A stretch of DNA of 22,691 nt, taken from positions 1-22,691 of the forward strand of contig DKPB01000065.1 in the NCBI GenBank assembly GCA_002471015.1, written 5' to 3'. Shown in pieces: positions 7,261-14,535 of this stretch. The notes under the pieces were generated by a model. It had not been told where the DNA came from. It ran no database searches and saw only the letters and a list, made by a program, of their open reading frames with translations. The number at the start of each line of letters is the position of its first letter. Position 1 is the stretch's first letter. The translations under genes were made by a program, and so were the position numbers. The stretch comes from Stenotrophomonas sp. UBA7346 (lineage in GTDB: Bacteria; Pseudomonadota; Gammaproteobacteria; Xanthomonadales; Xanthomonadaceae).

Positions 7261-7902
7261 ATGACCAGTGAAACCAAGCGTGACCCCAAGCGTGACGACC
7301 TGCTGACCCCGGAGAACTCGGCACTGATCGTCATCGACTACCAGCCGGTACAGGTGAATTCCATCGCCTCGATGGATCGCCAGCTGCTGGTCAACAACAT
7401 CGTTGGCGTGGCCAAGGCCGGCAAGGTCTACGGCCTGCCGATCGTGCACTCCACGGTCAACGTGAAGACCGGCCTGAACCACCCGCCGATCCCGCAGCTG
7501 CGCCGCGTGCTGAAGGATGAGCCCACCTACGACCGCACCACCATCAACTCCTGGGAAGACGTGGAGTTCCGCAAGGCCGTGGAAGCCACCGGCCGCAAGA
7601 AGCTGATCATGACCGCACTGTGGACCGAGGCCTGCCTCACCTTCCCGGCACTGGACGCACTGCGCGAAGGCTATGAGGTGTATGTACCGGTGGATGCCGT
7701 GGGCGGCACTTCGCTGGCCGCGCATGAGGCGGCATTGCGCCGCATCGAGCAGGCCGGCGGCAAGATGATCAGCGTGCCGCAGCTGTTCTGCGAACTGCAG
7801 CGCGACTGGAACCGCGCCGACACCGCCAAGCAGTTCATGGAGTTGTTCATCAGCACCGGTGGTACCGCGGGTATCCAGTTCTCCTACGACGCTGCCGAGT
7901 AA
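7261..7902 (+). CDS. Second isochorismatase-family hydrolase
   Basis: The 213-residue protein has the isochorismatase-like fold: Asp26 (LIVIDYQ) and the likely nucleophile Cys125 (LWTEACLTFPALDALREGYEV). It shares the INxWED and GRKKLIM landmarks with the hydrolase at 6101 but is clearly divergent, so it is probably an old paralogue or a separately recruited member. In the loop where a catalytic lysine is usual, it reads DRTTINSW, with Arg92 but no lysine. The substrate is unknown. It follows the ABM gene by 83 bases and is read in the same direction, so co-transcription is plausible. A GGA-containing weak ribosome-binding site (AAAGGAA) lies about eight bases before the ATG. Confidence 0.88.
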   Translation: MTSETKRDPKRDDLLTPENSALIVIDYQPVQVNSIASMDRQLLVNNIVGVAKAGKVYGLPIVHSTVNVKTGLNHPPIPQLRRVLKDEPTYDRTTINSWEDVEFRKAVEATGRKKLIMTALWTEACLTFPALDALREGYEVYVPVDAVGGTSLAAHEAALRRIEQAGGKMISVPQLFCELQRDWNRADTAKQFMELFISTGGTAGIQFSYDAAE

Positions 7903-7912
7903 GCAGATAGTG

Positions 7913-7949
7913 CCGCTCTCCCTCTCCGGCAAACGGAGAGGGAGAGCGG
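7913..7949 (+). terminator. Perfect 16-bp hairpin after the second hydrolase
   Basis: CCGCTCTCCCTCTCCG and its exact complement CGGAGAGGGAGAGCGG are separated by GCAAA, ten bases after the hydrolase stop codon. The stem is very stable but lacks a following U-run. It may end or attenuate transcription before the permease gene, or be one more member of the local C/G hairpin family. Confidence 0.55.
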
Positions 7950-8092
7950 TGGCTGCACTCGGGAAATCAACGGGCATCGTGCCGGCCCCGGCTCTCGTGC
8001 ATGAATACGCGGGCACTATCCGAAGGTCCAGTTCCGCGCATCGTCGCTGCCGCGTTACCGTCCCCGGGTTGCTTCCCCACGGTATCCGCCCC

Positions 8093-9514
8093 ATGCAGCC
8101 CACCACCCAAGACACCGCCTCGGCGCGCTTTGCGATCCGCTGTGCGAATTTTGCCGAACGCTGGTTCTCCGACTCCTGGGTGTTCGCCGCCCTCGCCCTG
8201 GCCGCCGTCTCGCTTGCGGCGCTGTCCATTGGCGCCGCGCCTACCGACACCGCCAAGGCCTTCGGCGACGGCTTCTGGAGCCTGATCCCCTTCACCATGC
8301 AGATGGCCTTCGTGGTGATCGGCGGCTACGTGGTGGCCTCTTCGGGTCCGGCCTCGCGCTTGATTGATCGGCTGGCCCGCGTACCCAAGAACGGCCGCAG
8401 CGCGGTGGCACTGGTCGCCATCGTGTCGATGACCGCATCGTTGTTGAACTGGGGCCTGAGCCTGGTGTTCGCCGGCCTGCTGGTGCGTGCATTGGCCCGC
8501 CGCAGCGAGCTGAAGATGGATTACCGCGCTGCTGGTGCGGCGGCGTATCTCGGCCTCGGTGCGGTATGGGCCTTGGGCCTTTCCTCCTCGGCCGCGCAGC
8601 TGCAGGCCAACCCGGCCAGCCTGCCGCCGTCGATCCTGTCGATCACCGGCGTCATCCCGTTCACCGAAACCATTTTCCTGTGGCAGTCCGGCGTATTACT
8701 GGCCGCGCTGGTGGTGGTGTCGCTGATCATTGCCTACGTCACCGCACCGGCCGCCAACTCGGCGCGCGATGCCGCTGATTGCGGCGTGGACGTCATGAGC
8801 GATGCGGCACCGATCAAGGCCAAGCCCACCCGCCCCGGCGAATGGCTGGAGCACAGCCCGCTGCTGATCCTGCTGCTGGTCGCGCTGGCTGCAGGTTGGT
8901 TGATCCACGAGTTCAGCACCAAGCCGGCCATCCAGGCGATCTCTGGCCTGAACACCTATAACCTGCTGTTCCTGATGGCTGGCGCGTTGCTGCACTGGCG
9001 CCCGCGCAGCTTCCTCGATGCGGTCTCGCGCGCCGTGCCCTCCACCACCGGCGTGCTGATCCAGTTCCCGCTGTACGGCTCCATCGCCGCCATCATGACC
9101 ACGGTCAACGGCAGCGAAGGCCATAGCGTGGCCCACATCATCTCCACCTTCTTCACCCAGATCGCCAGCCACGACACCTATGCGCTGCTGATGGGCAGCT
9201 ACTCGGCGGTGCTGGGCTTCTTCATCCCCTCCGGCGGCGGCAAGTGGATCATCGAAGCCCCGTACGTGATGCAGGTGGCCAATGAACTGCATTACCACCT
9301 CGGCTGGTCGGTGCAGATCTACAACGCCGCCGAAGCCCTGCCCAACCTGATCAACCCGTTCTACATGCTGCCTCTGCTCGGCGTACTCGGCCTGAAGGCC
9401 CGCGACCTGATCGGCTTCACCTTCGTGCAGCTGCTGGTGCATACCCCGCTGGTGCTGCTGCTGTTGTGGGCGCTGGGTGCAACCCTGGCCTATACACCCC
9501 CGGTAATGCCCTGA
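8093..9514 (+). CDS. AtoE-type short-chain fatty acid permease
   Basis: The 473-residue inner-membrane protein matches the short-chain fatty acid transporter family (AtoE-like). It has many hydrophobic segments, an N-terminal cytoplasmic stretch with FAERWFSDSWVFAALAL, the LLNWGLSLVFAGLLVRAL segment and the family signature PSGGGKWIIEAPYV near 380. AtoE takes up short-chain fatty acids such as acetoacetate or butyrate. The ATG at 8093 gives the usual short N-terminus; in-frame codons upstream would run through the 7913-7949 hairpin, so they are not used. No clear Shine-Dalgarno is visible before it. It is the last gene of the plus-strand run, 190 bases after the second hydrolase, and ends five bases before a strong terminator. 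Its link to the hydrolases is by position only. Confidence 0.9.
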   Translation: MQPTTQDTASARFAIRCANFAERWFSDSWVFAALALAAVSLAALSIGAAPTDTAKAFGDGFWSLIPFTMQMAFVVIGGYVVASSGPASRLIDRLARVPKNGRSAVALVAIVSMTASLLNWGLSLVFAGLLVRALARRSELKMDYRAAGAAAYLGLGAVWALGLSSSAAQLQANPASLPPSILSITGVIPFTETIFLWQSGVLLAALVVVSLIIAYVTAPAANSARDAADCGVDVMSDAAPIKAKPTRPGEWLEHSPLLILLLVALAAGWLIHEFSTKPAIQAISGLNTYNLLFLMAGALLHWRPRSFLDAVSRAVPSTTGVLIQFPLYGSIAAIMTTVNGSEGHSVAHIISTFFTQIASHDTYALLMGSYSAVLGFFIPSGGGKWIIEAPYVMQVANELHYHLGWSVQIYNAAEALPNLINPFYMLPLLGVLGLKARDLIGFTFVQLLVHTPLVLLLLWALGATLAYTPPVMP

Positions 9515-9518
9515 AGAA

Positions 9519-9548
9519 AAAGAGGCCACGCAAGCGCGTGGCCTCTTT
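9519..9548. terminator. Strong bidirectional intrinsic terminator
   Basis: AAAGAGGCCACGC and GCGTGGCCTCTTT form a perfect 13-bp stem around an AAGC loop, starting five bases after the AtoE-like stop codon. An A-run precedes and T bases follow (TTTGCTTG), so it can serve both the permease gene and the convergent AI-2E-family gene. Confidence 0.9.
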
Positions 9549-9554
9549 GCTTGT

Positions 9555-9577
9555 GTAGTGCCGAGCCATGCTCGGCA
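9555..9577 (+). repeat. Single SMAG/GTAG palindrome
   Basis: GTAGTGCCGAGCC followed by ATGCTCGGCA is the same unit as in the arrays at 48-245 and 2258-2568, here as one copy. It sits between the bidirectional terminator and the 3' end of the AI-2E-family gene. Confidence 0.9.
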
Positions 9578-9613
9578 ACAACCCCACCCGGCAAGCGCCC
9601 CCAGAACCAACAT

Positions 9614-10666
9614 CTACTTCCCAGCCACCTCATCACGCCCGGGTATCGGCGTCTCCGTGCCCAGCGCTTCCATCACATACAGGCGCTTCACCAGTACAAA
9701 GATCACCACCGTCATCGGCGCGGCCAGGATCACCCCCGGCAGGCCGAACAGCGCGCCAATGCCGAACAGCGAGATCAGCAACAGCGCCGGCGGCAGATCC
9801 ACCGCCCGCTGCTGGATCAGCGGCTGCAGCACATGGCCTTCAATCTGCTGCATCACCACGAACACCGCCAACGCGCCCAGCGCCACCTGCGGGCTCACCG
9901 TGAAGCCCAACAGCACCGCCGGTATGGCCGCCAGGATCGGCCCGATGATGGGCACGAAATCCAGCAGCGCGGTGATGATGCCCAGCCCGAACGCCACCGG
10001 CACACCCAGCGCCCACAGGCCCAGGCCGGTCAGGGTTCCCACCACCACCATCGCCAGCAGCTGCCCACCCAGCCACGCCTGCAACGCCTTGCCGCTGGCA
10101 TCGAAGGCATCGCCCATCAGCGCGCGCCGGTCCTTGGGGAACAGCTTCAAGGTGCCTTCGCGGTAGATCTTGGGCTGTGCGGCCAGGTAGATGCCACCCA
10201 CCACCATCAGCACCATGTCGGTCAGGTTGCCCGAGGCCGACATCGCCAGCGCCCCGGCCTTGGCCGCCAGCCCGCTCATGCCGGCATGCAGCTGATCGAT
10301 GCCCTGCTTGGCCATCGGCCCCACCGGGCTGGCGTCCAGCCAATCCTTGAAATGCGCCCAGGCCTGCGGCAGCGATTGCTTCAGCGACTCCATCTCGCCG
10401 GCCACCTGCGCACCGAACATCCACATCAGCAGCGCGAAGCCCAGCACCAGCAGCACCAGCACCACGCCCAGCGCGATGCCATCGGACAAGCGCGTCGCGC
10501 GGGTGACCAGACGCACCAGCGAATGCAGCAGCACCGCCACCACCACCGCGCCGAAGATCACCAGCACCAGATCCGACAACTTCCAGACCAGCGCCGCCAG
10601 CCCGACCAGGGCCAGCGTGACCAGTACCCGCGCAGCATAGGGCCGCAATGAAGAACGCGTTTCCAT
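9614..10666 (-). CDS. AI-2E/PerM-family membrane transporter
   Basis: The 350-residue protein is a polytopic inner-membrane protein of the AI-2E transporter (UPF0118/PerM) family. It has two N-terminal membrane segments (VLVTLALVGLAALVW and LVLVIFGAVVVAVLL), a soluble central region, and the C-terminal family landmarks ALLDFVPIIGPILAAIPA, QQIEGHVLQPLI and LFGLPGVILAAPMTVVI. Family members export autoinducer-2 (TqsA) or act as ion antiporters, so the name does not fix the substrate. The start at 10666 has GAAGGGA about six bases upstream; longer in-frame extensions run into the divergent gene's promoter region. It is transcribed alone, converging with the permease gene and diverging from kptA. 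Confidence 0.92.
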   Translation of the reverse strand: METRSSLRPYAARVLVTLALVGLAALVWKLSDLVLVIFGAVVVAVLLHSLVRLVTRATRLSDGIALGVVLVLLVLGFALLMWMFGAQVAGEMESLKQSLPQAWAHFKDWLDASPVGPMAKQGIDQLHAGMSGLAAKAGALAMSASGNLTDMVLMVVGGIYLAAQPKIYREGTLKLFPKDRRALMGDAFDASGKALQAWLGGQLLAMVVVGTLTGLGLWALGVPVAFGLGIITALLDFVPIIGPILAAIPAVLLGFTVSPQVALGALAVFVVMQQIEGHVLQPLIQQRAVDLPPALLLISLFGIGALFGLPGVILAAPMTVVIFVLVKRLYVMEALGTETPIPGRDEVAGK

Positions 10667-10776
10667 GGTGCATCCCTTCCGGCGACAGGCCGGTGATGGG
10701 GGCACGGTAAAGAATCGTTGGCGTGCTGGCTGTGATGACGCCAACAGGCCAACGTTTGTCCGCGAGCGGAAAACTG

Positions 10777-10805
10777 TTGTACGACACCCGAATTGCACAT
10801 ACTGA
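10777..10805 (+). promoter_or_regulatory. Possible kptA promoter
   Basis: TTGTAC (10777-10782) and TACTGA (10800-10805) are 17 bases apart and 50 bases before the preferred kptA start. The -35 is fair and the -10 is weak. Upstream, GTTGGCGT (10717-10724) and ACGCCAAC (10738-10745) form an 8-bp dyad that could be an operator or a hairpin of the divergent leader. Confidence 0.3.
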
Positions 10806-10855
10806 GCACACGTGCAGTTCTCCAGTCCCATCACCAACCACGCCCGGTGAAGTCA

Positions 10856-11404
10856 GTGACCGACAGCCATGTTCAAACCAGCAAGTTCCTGAGCTATATC
10901 CTGCGTCACGAGCCGCACGCCATCGGGCTTTGCCTGGACGATCAAGGCTGGGCACCGATCGATCTGCTGATTGAGAAAGCGCGCATTGCGGGGCATGCCC
11001 TGGATATTGCGGTGATCCATGAAGTGGTGACTGGAACCGGCAATGAGAAGAAGCGCTTCGCCCTTTCCGCAGACGGCACACACATCCGTGCGGTACAAGG
11101 CCACTCCACCACCTCGGTAAGTATCGTGCGCGAAGCACGGCAGCCACCGGATACGTTGTATCACGGCACGGCACGGCATTTTCTTGCAGCAATTCTGGTC
11201 GAGGGGCTGCGGCCGGGCCAACGCCATCAGGTACATCTGTCCGCGAACGAAACCACCGCACTGGAAGTAGGTCGACGTCATGGTGAGCCAGTACTGCTCA
11301 GGATCGACGCCCGGAAAATGCATGTCGAAGGACTCTGTTTCTTCCAGGCAGAGAACGGTGTCTGGTTGACTGAACATGTCCCGGCCATCTTCCTGGCGCA
11401 GTGA
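10856..11404 (+). CDS. kptA: RNA 2'-phosphotransferase KptA/Tpt1
   Basis: The 182-residue protein matches KptA/Tpt1 over its full length. This enzyme removes an internal RNA 2'-phosphate using NAD+, giving ADP-ribose 1'',2''-cyclic phosphate and nicotinamide. Visible landmarks are TSKFLSYILRHEP near the start, KKRFAL (about 65-70), RAVQGHS (about 78-84), YHGTA (about 102-106), VHLSANETTALEVGRRHG and FFQAENGVWLTEHV near the end. These follow E. coli KptA in order and spacing. The GTG at 10856 gives an N-terminus close in length to E. coli KptA (184 residues), with GGTGA just upstream; a TTG at 10793 or GTG at 10847 is possible. The biological substrate in bacteria is uncertain because they lack the yeast tRNA-splicing pathway. 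It is divergent from the AI-2E-family gene. Confidence 0.92.
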   Translation: MTDSHVQTSKFLSYILRHEPHAIGLCLDDQGWAPIDLLIEKARIAGHALDIAVIHEVVTGTGNEKKRFALSADGTHIRAVQGHSTTSVSIVREARQPPDTLYHGTARHFLAAILVEGLRPGQRHQVHLSANETTALEVGRRHGEPVLLRIDARKMHVEGLCFFQAENGVWLTEHVPAIFLAQ

Positions 11405-11486
11405 TTGCCGCCAGCGGTGACTTCCTGCCCATTGCGCATCCACCCGAAGCCCGCCACCCTGCGCCCAGCCACCTCCGGAGCCGGCC

Positions 11487-11936
11487 ATGCTGTCCACCGC
11501 ACTACGCGTGCTTGTCGTTGGAATGCTCTGCCTTGCCGGCAGCGCCGTGGCGGCGCCACCGGATGCGGCCACCCTGCAGGCCATCGAGGCCACCGCCTAC
11601 GACTACATGGACGGCCAGCTGGAGGGCGATGTCGCGCGGGTGACGCGCGCCCTGCACCCGGATCTGGCCAAGCGCAACATCGTTGCCAATCCCAATGAAA
11701 CCCTGGGACTGGGACGAATGAGCGCCGACGAGCTGATCCGCTTTACCCGCCAGGGCGCGCTGAAGACCCCACGCGCGCAGTGGCAACGCACGGTGACGGT
11801 GCTGCAGGTGGACGAGGACATCGCTACCGTGCGGCTGGAGAGTCCGTGGTTCATCGATCATCTGCAGATGGGCCGGTTTGATGGCCGTTGGGTGATCGTC
11901 AATGCGCTGTGGCATCGGAAGGTGCGGGGCGGTTGA
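11487..11936 (+). CDS. Small secreted NTF2/SnoaL-like protein (putative lumazine-binding family)
   Basis: The 149-residue protein starts with a signal peptide (LRVLVVGMLCLAGSAVA, likely cut after AVA). The rest resembles the small alpha-beta cone fold of NTF2/SnoaL-like proteins of the putative lumazine-binding family: an N-terminal helix with YDYMDGQLEGDVARV, ALHPDLAKRNI, and a C-terminal strand pair ending HLQMGRFDGRWVIVNALWH. Such proteins are often periplasmic in this family, with no known substrate. GGAG lies six bases before the ATG. It follows kptA by 82 bases in the same direction, so the two may share a transcript, but no functional link is evident. Confidence 0.8.
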   Translation: MLSTALRVLVVGMLCLAGSAVAAPPDAATLQAIEATAYDYMDGQLEGDVARVTRALHPDLAKRNIVANPNETLGLGRMSADELIRFTRQGALKTPRAQWQRTVTVLQVDEDIATVRLESPWFIDHLQMGRFDGRWVIVNALWHRKVRGG

Positions 11937-11990
11937 GGCTTGGGGGCTTGGGCTTTGGGGTCTATGAGGGAGGAGCTTCCCCCACCCCAA

Positions 11991-12016
11991 CCCCTCCCCC
12001 GTAAACGGGAGAGGGG
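11991..12016. terminator. C/G hairpin after the SnoaL-like gene
   Basis: CCCCTCCCCCG pairs with CGGGAGAGGGG around a TAAA loop, with one mismatch in the 11-bp stem. It stands between the SnoaL-like and DUF3667 genes and belongs to the same hairpin type as those at 5940 and 7913. A T-run (GTTTTTTG) is 27 bases downstream, too far for a classical terminator. Confidence 0.45.
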
Positions 12017-12114
12017 CTCTACTTCGGCGGGTGTTTTTTGTAACGGATACTGAACGAAGCCGGAAAACCCCGTTATCGTATGTGGCTTCCAACCGTTGCC
12101 CGCCGCGCCAGCCC

Positions 12115-13293
12115 ATGAGCCAGACCGAAGTCGTGCATTCCACTTCCGAACACGGCGCCTGCGAGAACTGCCGCACGCCGCTGCAGGGCCACTACTGCCA
12201 CCACTGCGGGCAGTCGGCGCATAACCCGCTGAAGAACTTCGGGCATGCCATCGAGGAAGTATTCGAGTCCTTCTGGCACCTGGACGGGCGCATCTTCCGC
12301 ACCCTGCGAGACCTGCTGGTGCCGGGCCGGATTGCCGTCAATTTCCTCAACGGCCAGCGCGTGGGCTATGTGCAGCCGCTGCGGCTGTTCGTCATCCTTA
12401 CCCTGTTCACCTTCTTCGTCGGCAAGCTGACCCTGCACACCAATGCCGATACGCTGATCAAGTCGAACTCTTCCGCCTTTGCCAGTGCCCAGACCGCCGA
12501 GCAGGTGGAGACGTTGCGGGCGCGCCAGGTGGCCGAGCTGGAACGCGAACTGGGCAGCTCGGCGGGCGCCAGTACCGGCTTTGCCATCGGCATGGCGGCG
12601 GTCAACACCGCCGCCGCGCAGCGTCTTGCCGAGCTGGCAAAGCAGGGGAAGATCAGCGACGGCAAGGACACGTCCTCGGCCCTGGATCGCGCCGGCAACG
12701 CGGCCACCCGCGCCAGCGCGGGCCGCACTGGCCAGTTGTTCAACCAGGACATCAATGGCAAACCCTGGGACCCGGAAACCAATCCTGTTGTGCTCAATGG
12801 CTGGCCCGGCTTCGCCAACAAATGGCTCAACCACCGCCTGGACAACGCCAACAACAACATCGCGCGCATGAGCGGCAACGGCGACCTGTTCGTGCAGGCC
12901 GTGCTCACGGCATTGCCCGGTGCGCTGTTCTTCCTGATGCCGGTGTTTGCGCTGGTGCTGCGCATCGCCTATGTCCGCCGGCCGATGGGCTACCTGGAAC
13001 ATCTGGTGGTGGCCCTGTACAGCCACTGCTGGCTGATGCTGGTACTGCTGGCCACTTTCCTGGTCGCCGCCATCAGCGGCGCCATCGCCAATCCCGTGAT
13101 CAATGCGATCAGCGATTGGTTGTACGCGCTGCTGTGGCTGGGCGTGCCGGTCTACCTGTTCTGGATGCAGCAGCGTGTCTACGGCGGCAACCCGATCCTG
13201 ACCTTGCTGCGCTACAGCTTCATCGGCTTCATCTACTTCTTCCTGGTCACCTTCGTGGTGATGTACGCGGTACTGGCCGGCGTCTCGGCGTGA
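12115..13293 (+). CDS. DUF3667 membrane protein with N-terminal zinc ribbon
   Basis: The 392-residue protein begins with a small zinc-ribbon-like knuckle, with Cys16 and Cys19 (CENC) and Cys28 and Cys31 (CHHC). It then has the DUF3667 region (FWHLDGRIFRTLRDLLVPGRIAVNFLNGQR) leading into a first membrane segment (LRLFVILTLFTFFVGKL). A hydrophilic loop of roughly 170 residues follows, then about four further membrane segments (LPGALFFLMPVFALVL, LMLVLLATFLVAAISG, WLYALLWLGVPVYLF, SFIGFIYFFLVTFVVMYAVLAG). Function is unknown for the family. The ATG at 12115 was preferred because it directly precedes the cysteine knuckle; no strong Shine-Dalgarno is visible. It is convergent with rlmF. Confidence 0.85.
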   Translation: MSQTEVVHSTSEHGACENCRTPLQGHYCHHCGQSAHNPLKNFGHAIEEVFESFWHLDGRIFRTLRDLLVPGRIAVNFLNGQRVGYVQPLRLFVILTLFTFFVGKLTLHTNADTLIKSNSSAFASAQTAEQVETLRARQVAELERELGSSAGASTGFAIGMAAVNTAAAQRLAELAKQGKISDGKDTSSALDRAGNAATRASAGRTGQLFNQDINGKPWDPETNPVVLNGWPGFANKWLNHRLDNANNNIARMSGNGDLFVQAVLTALPGALFFLMPVFALVLRIAYVRRPMGYLEHLVVALYSHCWLMLVLLATFLVAAISGAIANPVINAISDWLYALLWLGVPVYLFWMQQRVYGGNPILTLLRYSFIGFIYFFLVTFVVMYAVLAGVSA

Positions 13294-13335
13294 GCGCGGT
13301 TTGAAGCTCACTTGCGCAAAGCCTGATCAGCCCAT

Positions 13336-13434
13336 GTAGCCCGGGTAAGCGCAGCGCACCCGGGGCTGTTCGTGCGTAGCAGGAAGAATCGCGTGTGGCC
13401 TGCTTCCCGGGTGCGCTGCGCTTACCCGGGCTAC
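13336..13434. repeat. Perfect 29-bp inverted repeat between convergent genes
   Basis: The left arm (13336-13364) starts GTAGCCCGGGTAAGCGCAGC and ends GCACCCGGG. The right arm (13406-13434) is its exact reverse complement. The 41-base spacer contains a further short stem (AGCAGG with CCTGCT). The element lies between the convergent DUF3667 gene and rlmF, where it could form a long hairpin at both mRNA ends. It looks like a dispersed xanthomonad intergenic palindrome. Confidence 0.85.
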
Positions 13435-13452
13435 GGCAATCAAACCCCCGGC

Positions 13453-14481
13453 TTATCGATCCTGCATCCAGGCCTTGCGCGCCGCCTCGGCGTGGAAGCT
13501 CCAGGCCACAAAACGGCTCTGCTTGTTGCCCTGGGCCATGGCTACCTCGCGCACTTCCACTGCGCCGATCTTGGCCAACTGCTTGTGGATATCGGCCAGG
13601 TGCTCGCTCTTGGCCACCAGCGAGCTGAACCACAGCACCTGCCGATGGATGTCCGCACTCTCGCGGATCATCCGCCGCAGGAACGAGGCCTCGCCACCGG
13701 TGCACCACAACTCGTTGGCCTGACCGCCGAAGTTCAACGCCGGGCCTTTGCCCGTTGGCGTAACTGCGCCACCCAGGTTACGCAGCTTGCGCTGGCTGCC
13801 CTGCGCCGCCTCCTTGGCCGAGGCGTGGAAGGGTGGGTTGCACAAGGTCAGCTCGAAACGTTCATGGGCCTGCAGCAGGCCGGCGAACAGATTGCCGCGT
13901 GCGTGCTGCTGGCGCAGTTCGATGAGAGATTGCAGCCCGTTGGCCTGCACATTGGCCGCTGTCGACTGCAGCGCGCCGGCATCGATATCGCTGCCAAGGA
14001 AGCGCCAGCCATATTCGGCCTGCCCGAGCAGCGGGTAGATGCAGTTGGCACCCACCCCGACGTCCAGCGCGCGCATGCCGGGCCCACGTGGAATCACCCC
14101 GTCGTTGTCCGCCGCCAACAGATCGGCCAGGCCATGCAGATAGTCCACCCGCCCCGGCACGGGCGGGCACAGGTAACCATCGGGGATGTCCCAATGCCGG
14201 ATGCCGTAATCGCTGGCAAGCAGGGCGCGGTTGAGCTCGCGCACCGCAGCGGGATCGCTGAAATCGATGCTCTGCGTGCCGGCCGGGGTGTGGATCAGGT
14301 GCCGGCGCAGTGCCGGGTTGGACGCCACCAGGCGTGACAGGTCGTAGCGGCCCTGGTGGCGGTTGCGTGGATGCAATGCAGTGGCCGGCGTTGCCTTGGC
14401 TACAGGGCGCCGCTGTGGTGGGCGTTGGTACGGGGAATTCATGCGCGTATTAGACGCCATGCACACGGCCGTGCGCAGCAT
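13453..14481 (-). CDS. rlmF: 23S rRNA (adenine-N6)-methyltransferase RlmF
   Basis: The product (342 residues with this start) matches RlmF (YbiN), which methylates N6 of A1618 in 23S rRNA using SAM. From about residue 37 it follows E. coli RlmF closely: LHPRNRHQGRYDL, HWDIPDGYLCPPVPGR, the SAM-binding loop LDVGVGANCIYP (139-150) and the catalytic NPPF (215-218). The QGNKQSRFVAWSF end is also typical. The start at 14481 was chosen because GAGGA lies about seven bases upstream; ATG codons at 14460 and 14442 are in frame but lack a ribosome-binding site, and the extra N-terminal residues are not conserved. It is transcribed in the same direction as the small secreted-protein gene 54 bases upstream. 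Confidence 0.93.
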   Translation of the reverse strand: MLRTAVCMASNTRMNSPYQRPPQRRPVAKATPATALHPRNRHQGRYDLSRLVASNPALRRHLIHTPAGTQSIDFSDPAAVRELNRALLASDYGIRHWDIPDGYLCPPVPGRVDYLHGLADLLAADNDGVIPRGPGMRALDVGVGANCIYPLLGQAEYGWRFLGSDIDAGALQSTAANVQANGLQSLIELRQQHARGNLFAGLLQAHERFELTLCNPPFHASAKEAAQGSQRKLRNLGGAVTPTGKGPALNFGGQANELWCTGGEASFLRRMIRESADIHRQVLWFSSLVAKSEHLADIHKQLAKIGAVEVREVAMAQGNKQSRFVAWSFHAEAARKAWMQDR

Positions 14482-14535
14482 CCTGGTTCCTCGCAACGCT
14501 GCGACGGCTGGCCCGGTGCCCGGCAACCACGAAGG

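Noticed and set aside
6101..7902. Siderophore (enterobactin-type) isochorismatase genes
   Set aside because: Both hydrolases lack an aryl carrier domain, resemble YcaC-type proteins, and have no siderophore synthesis genes nearby.
9551..10651. A 366-codon plus-strand open frame opposite the AI-2E-family gene
   Set aside because: The translation is an unbroken His/Gln/Arg-rich composition without domains, and it starts in a SMAG repeat. The minus strand has the family motifs.
11391..11486. A separate small gene between kptA and the SnoaL-like gene
   Set aside because: Only frames overlapping the neighbours are open, and none has its own ribosome-binding site.
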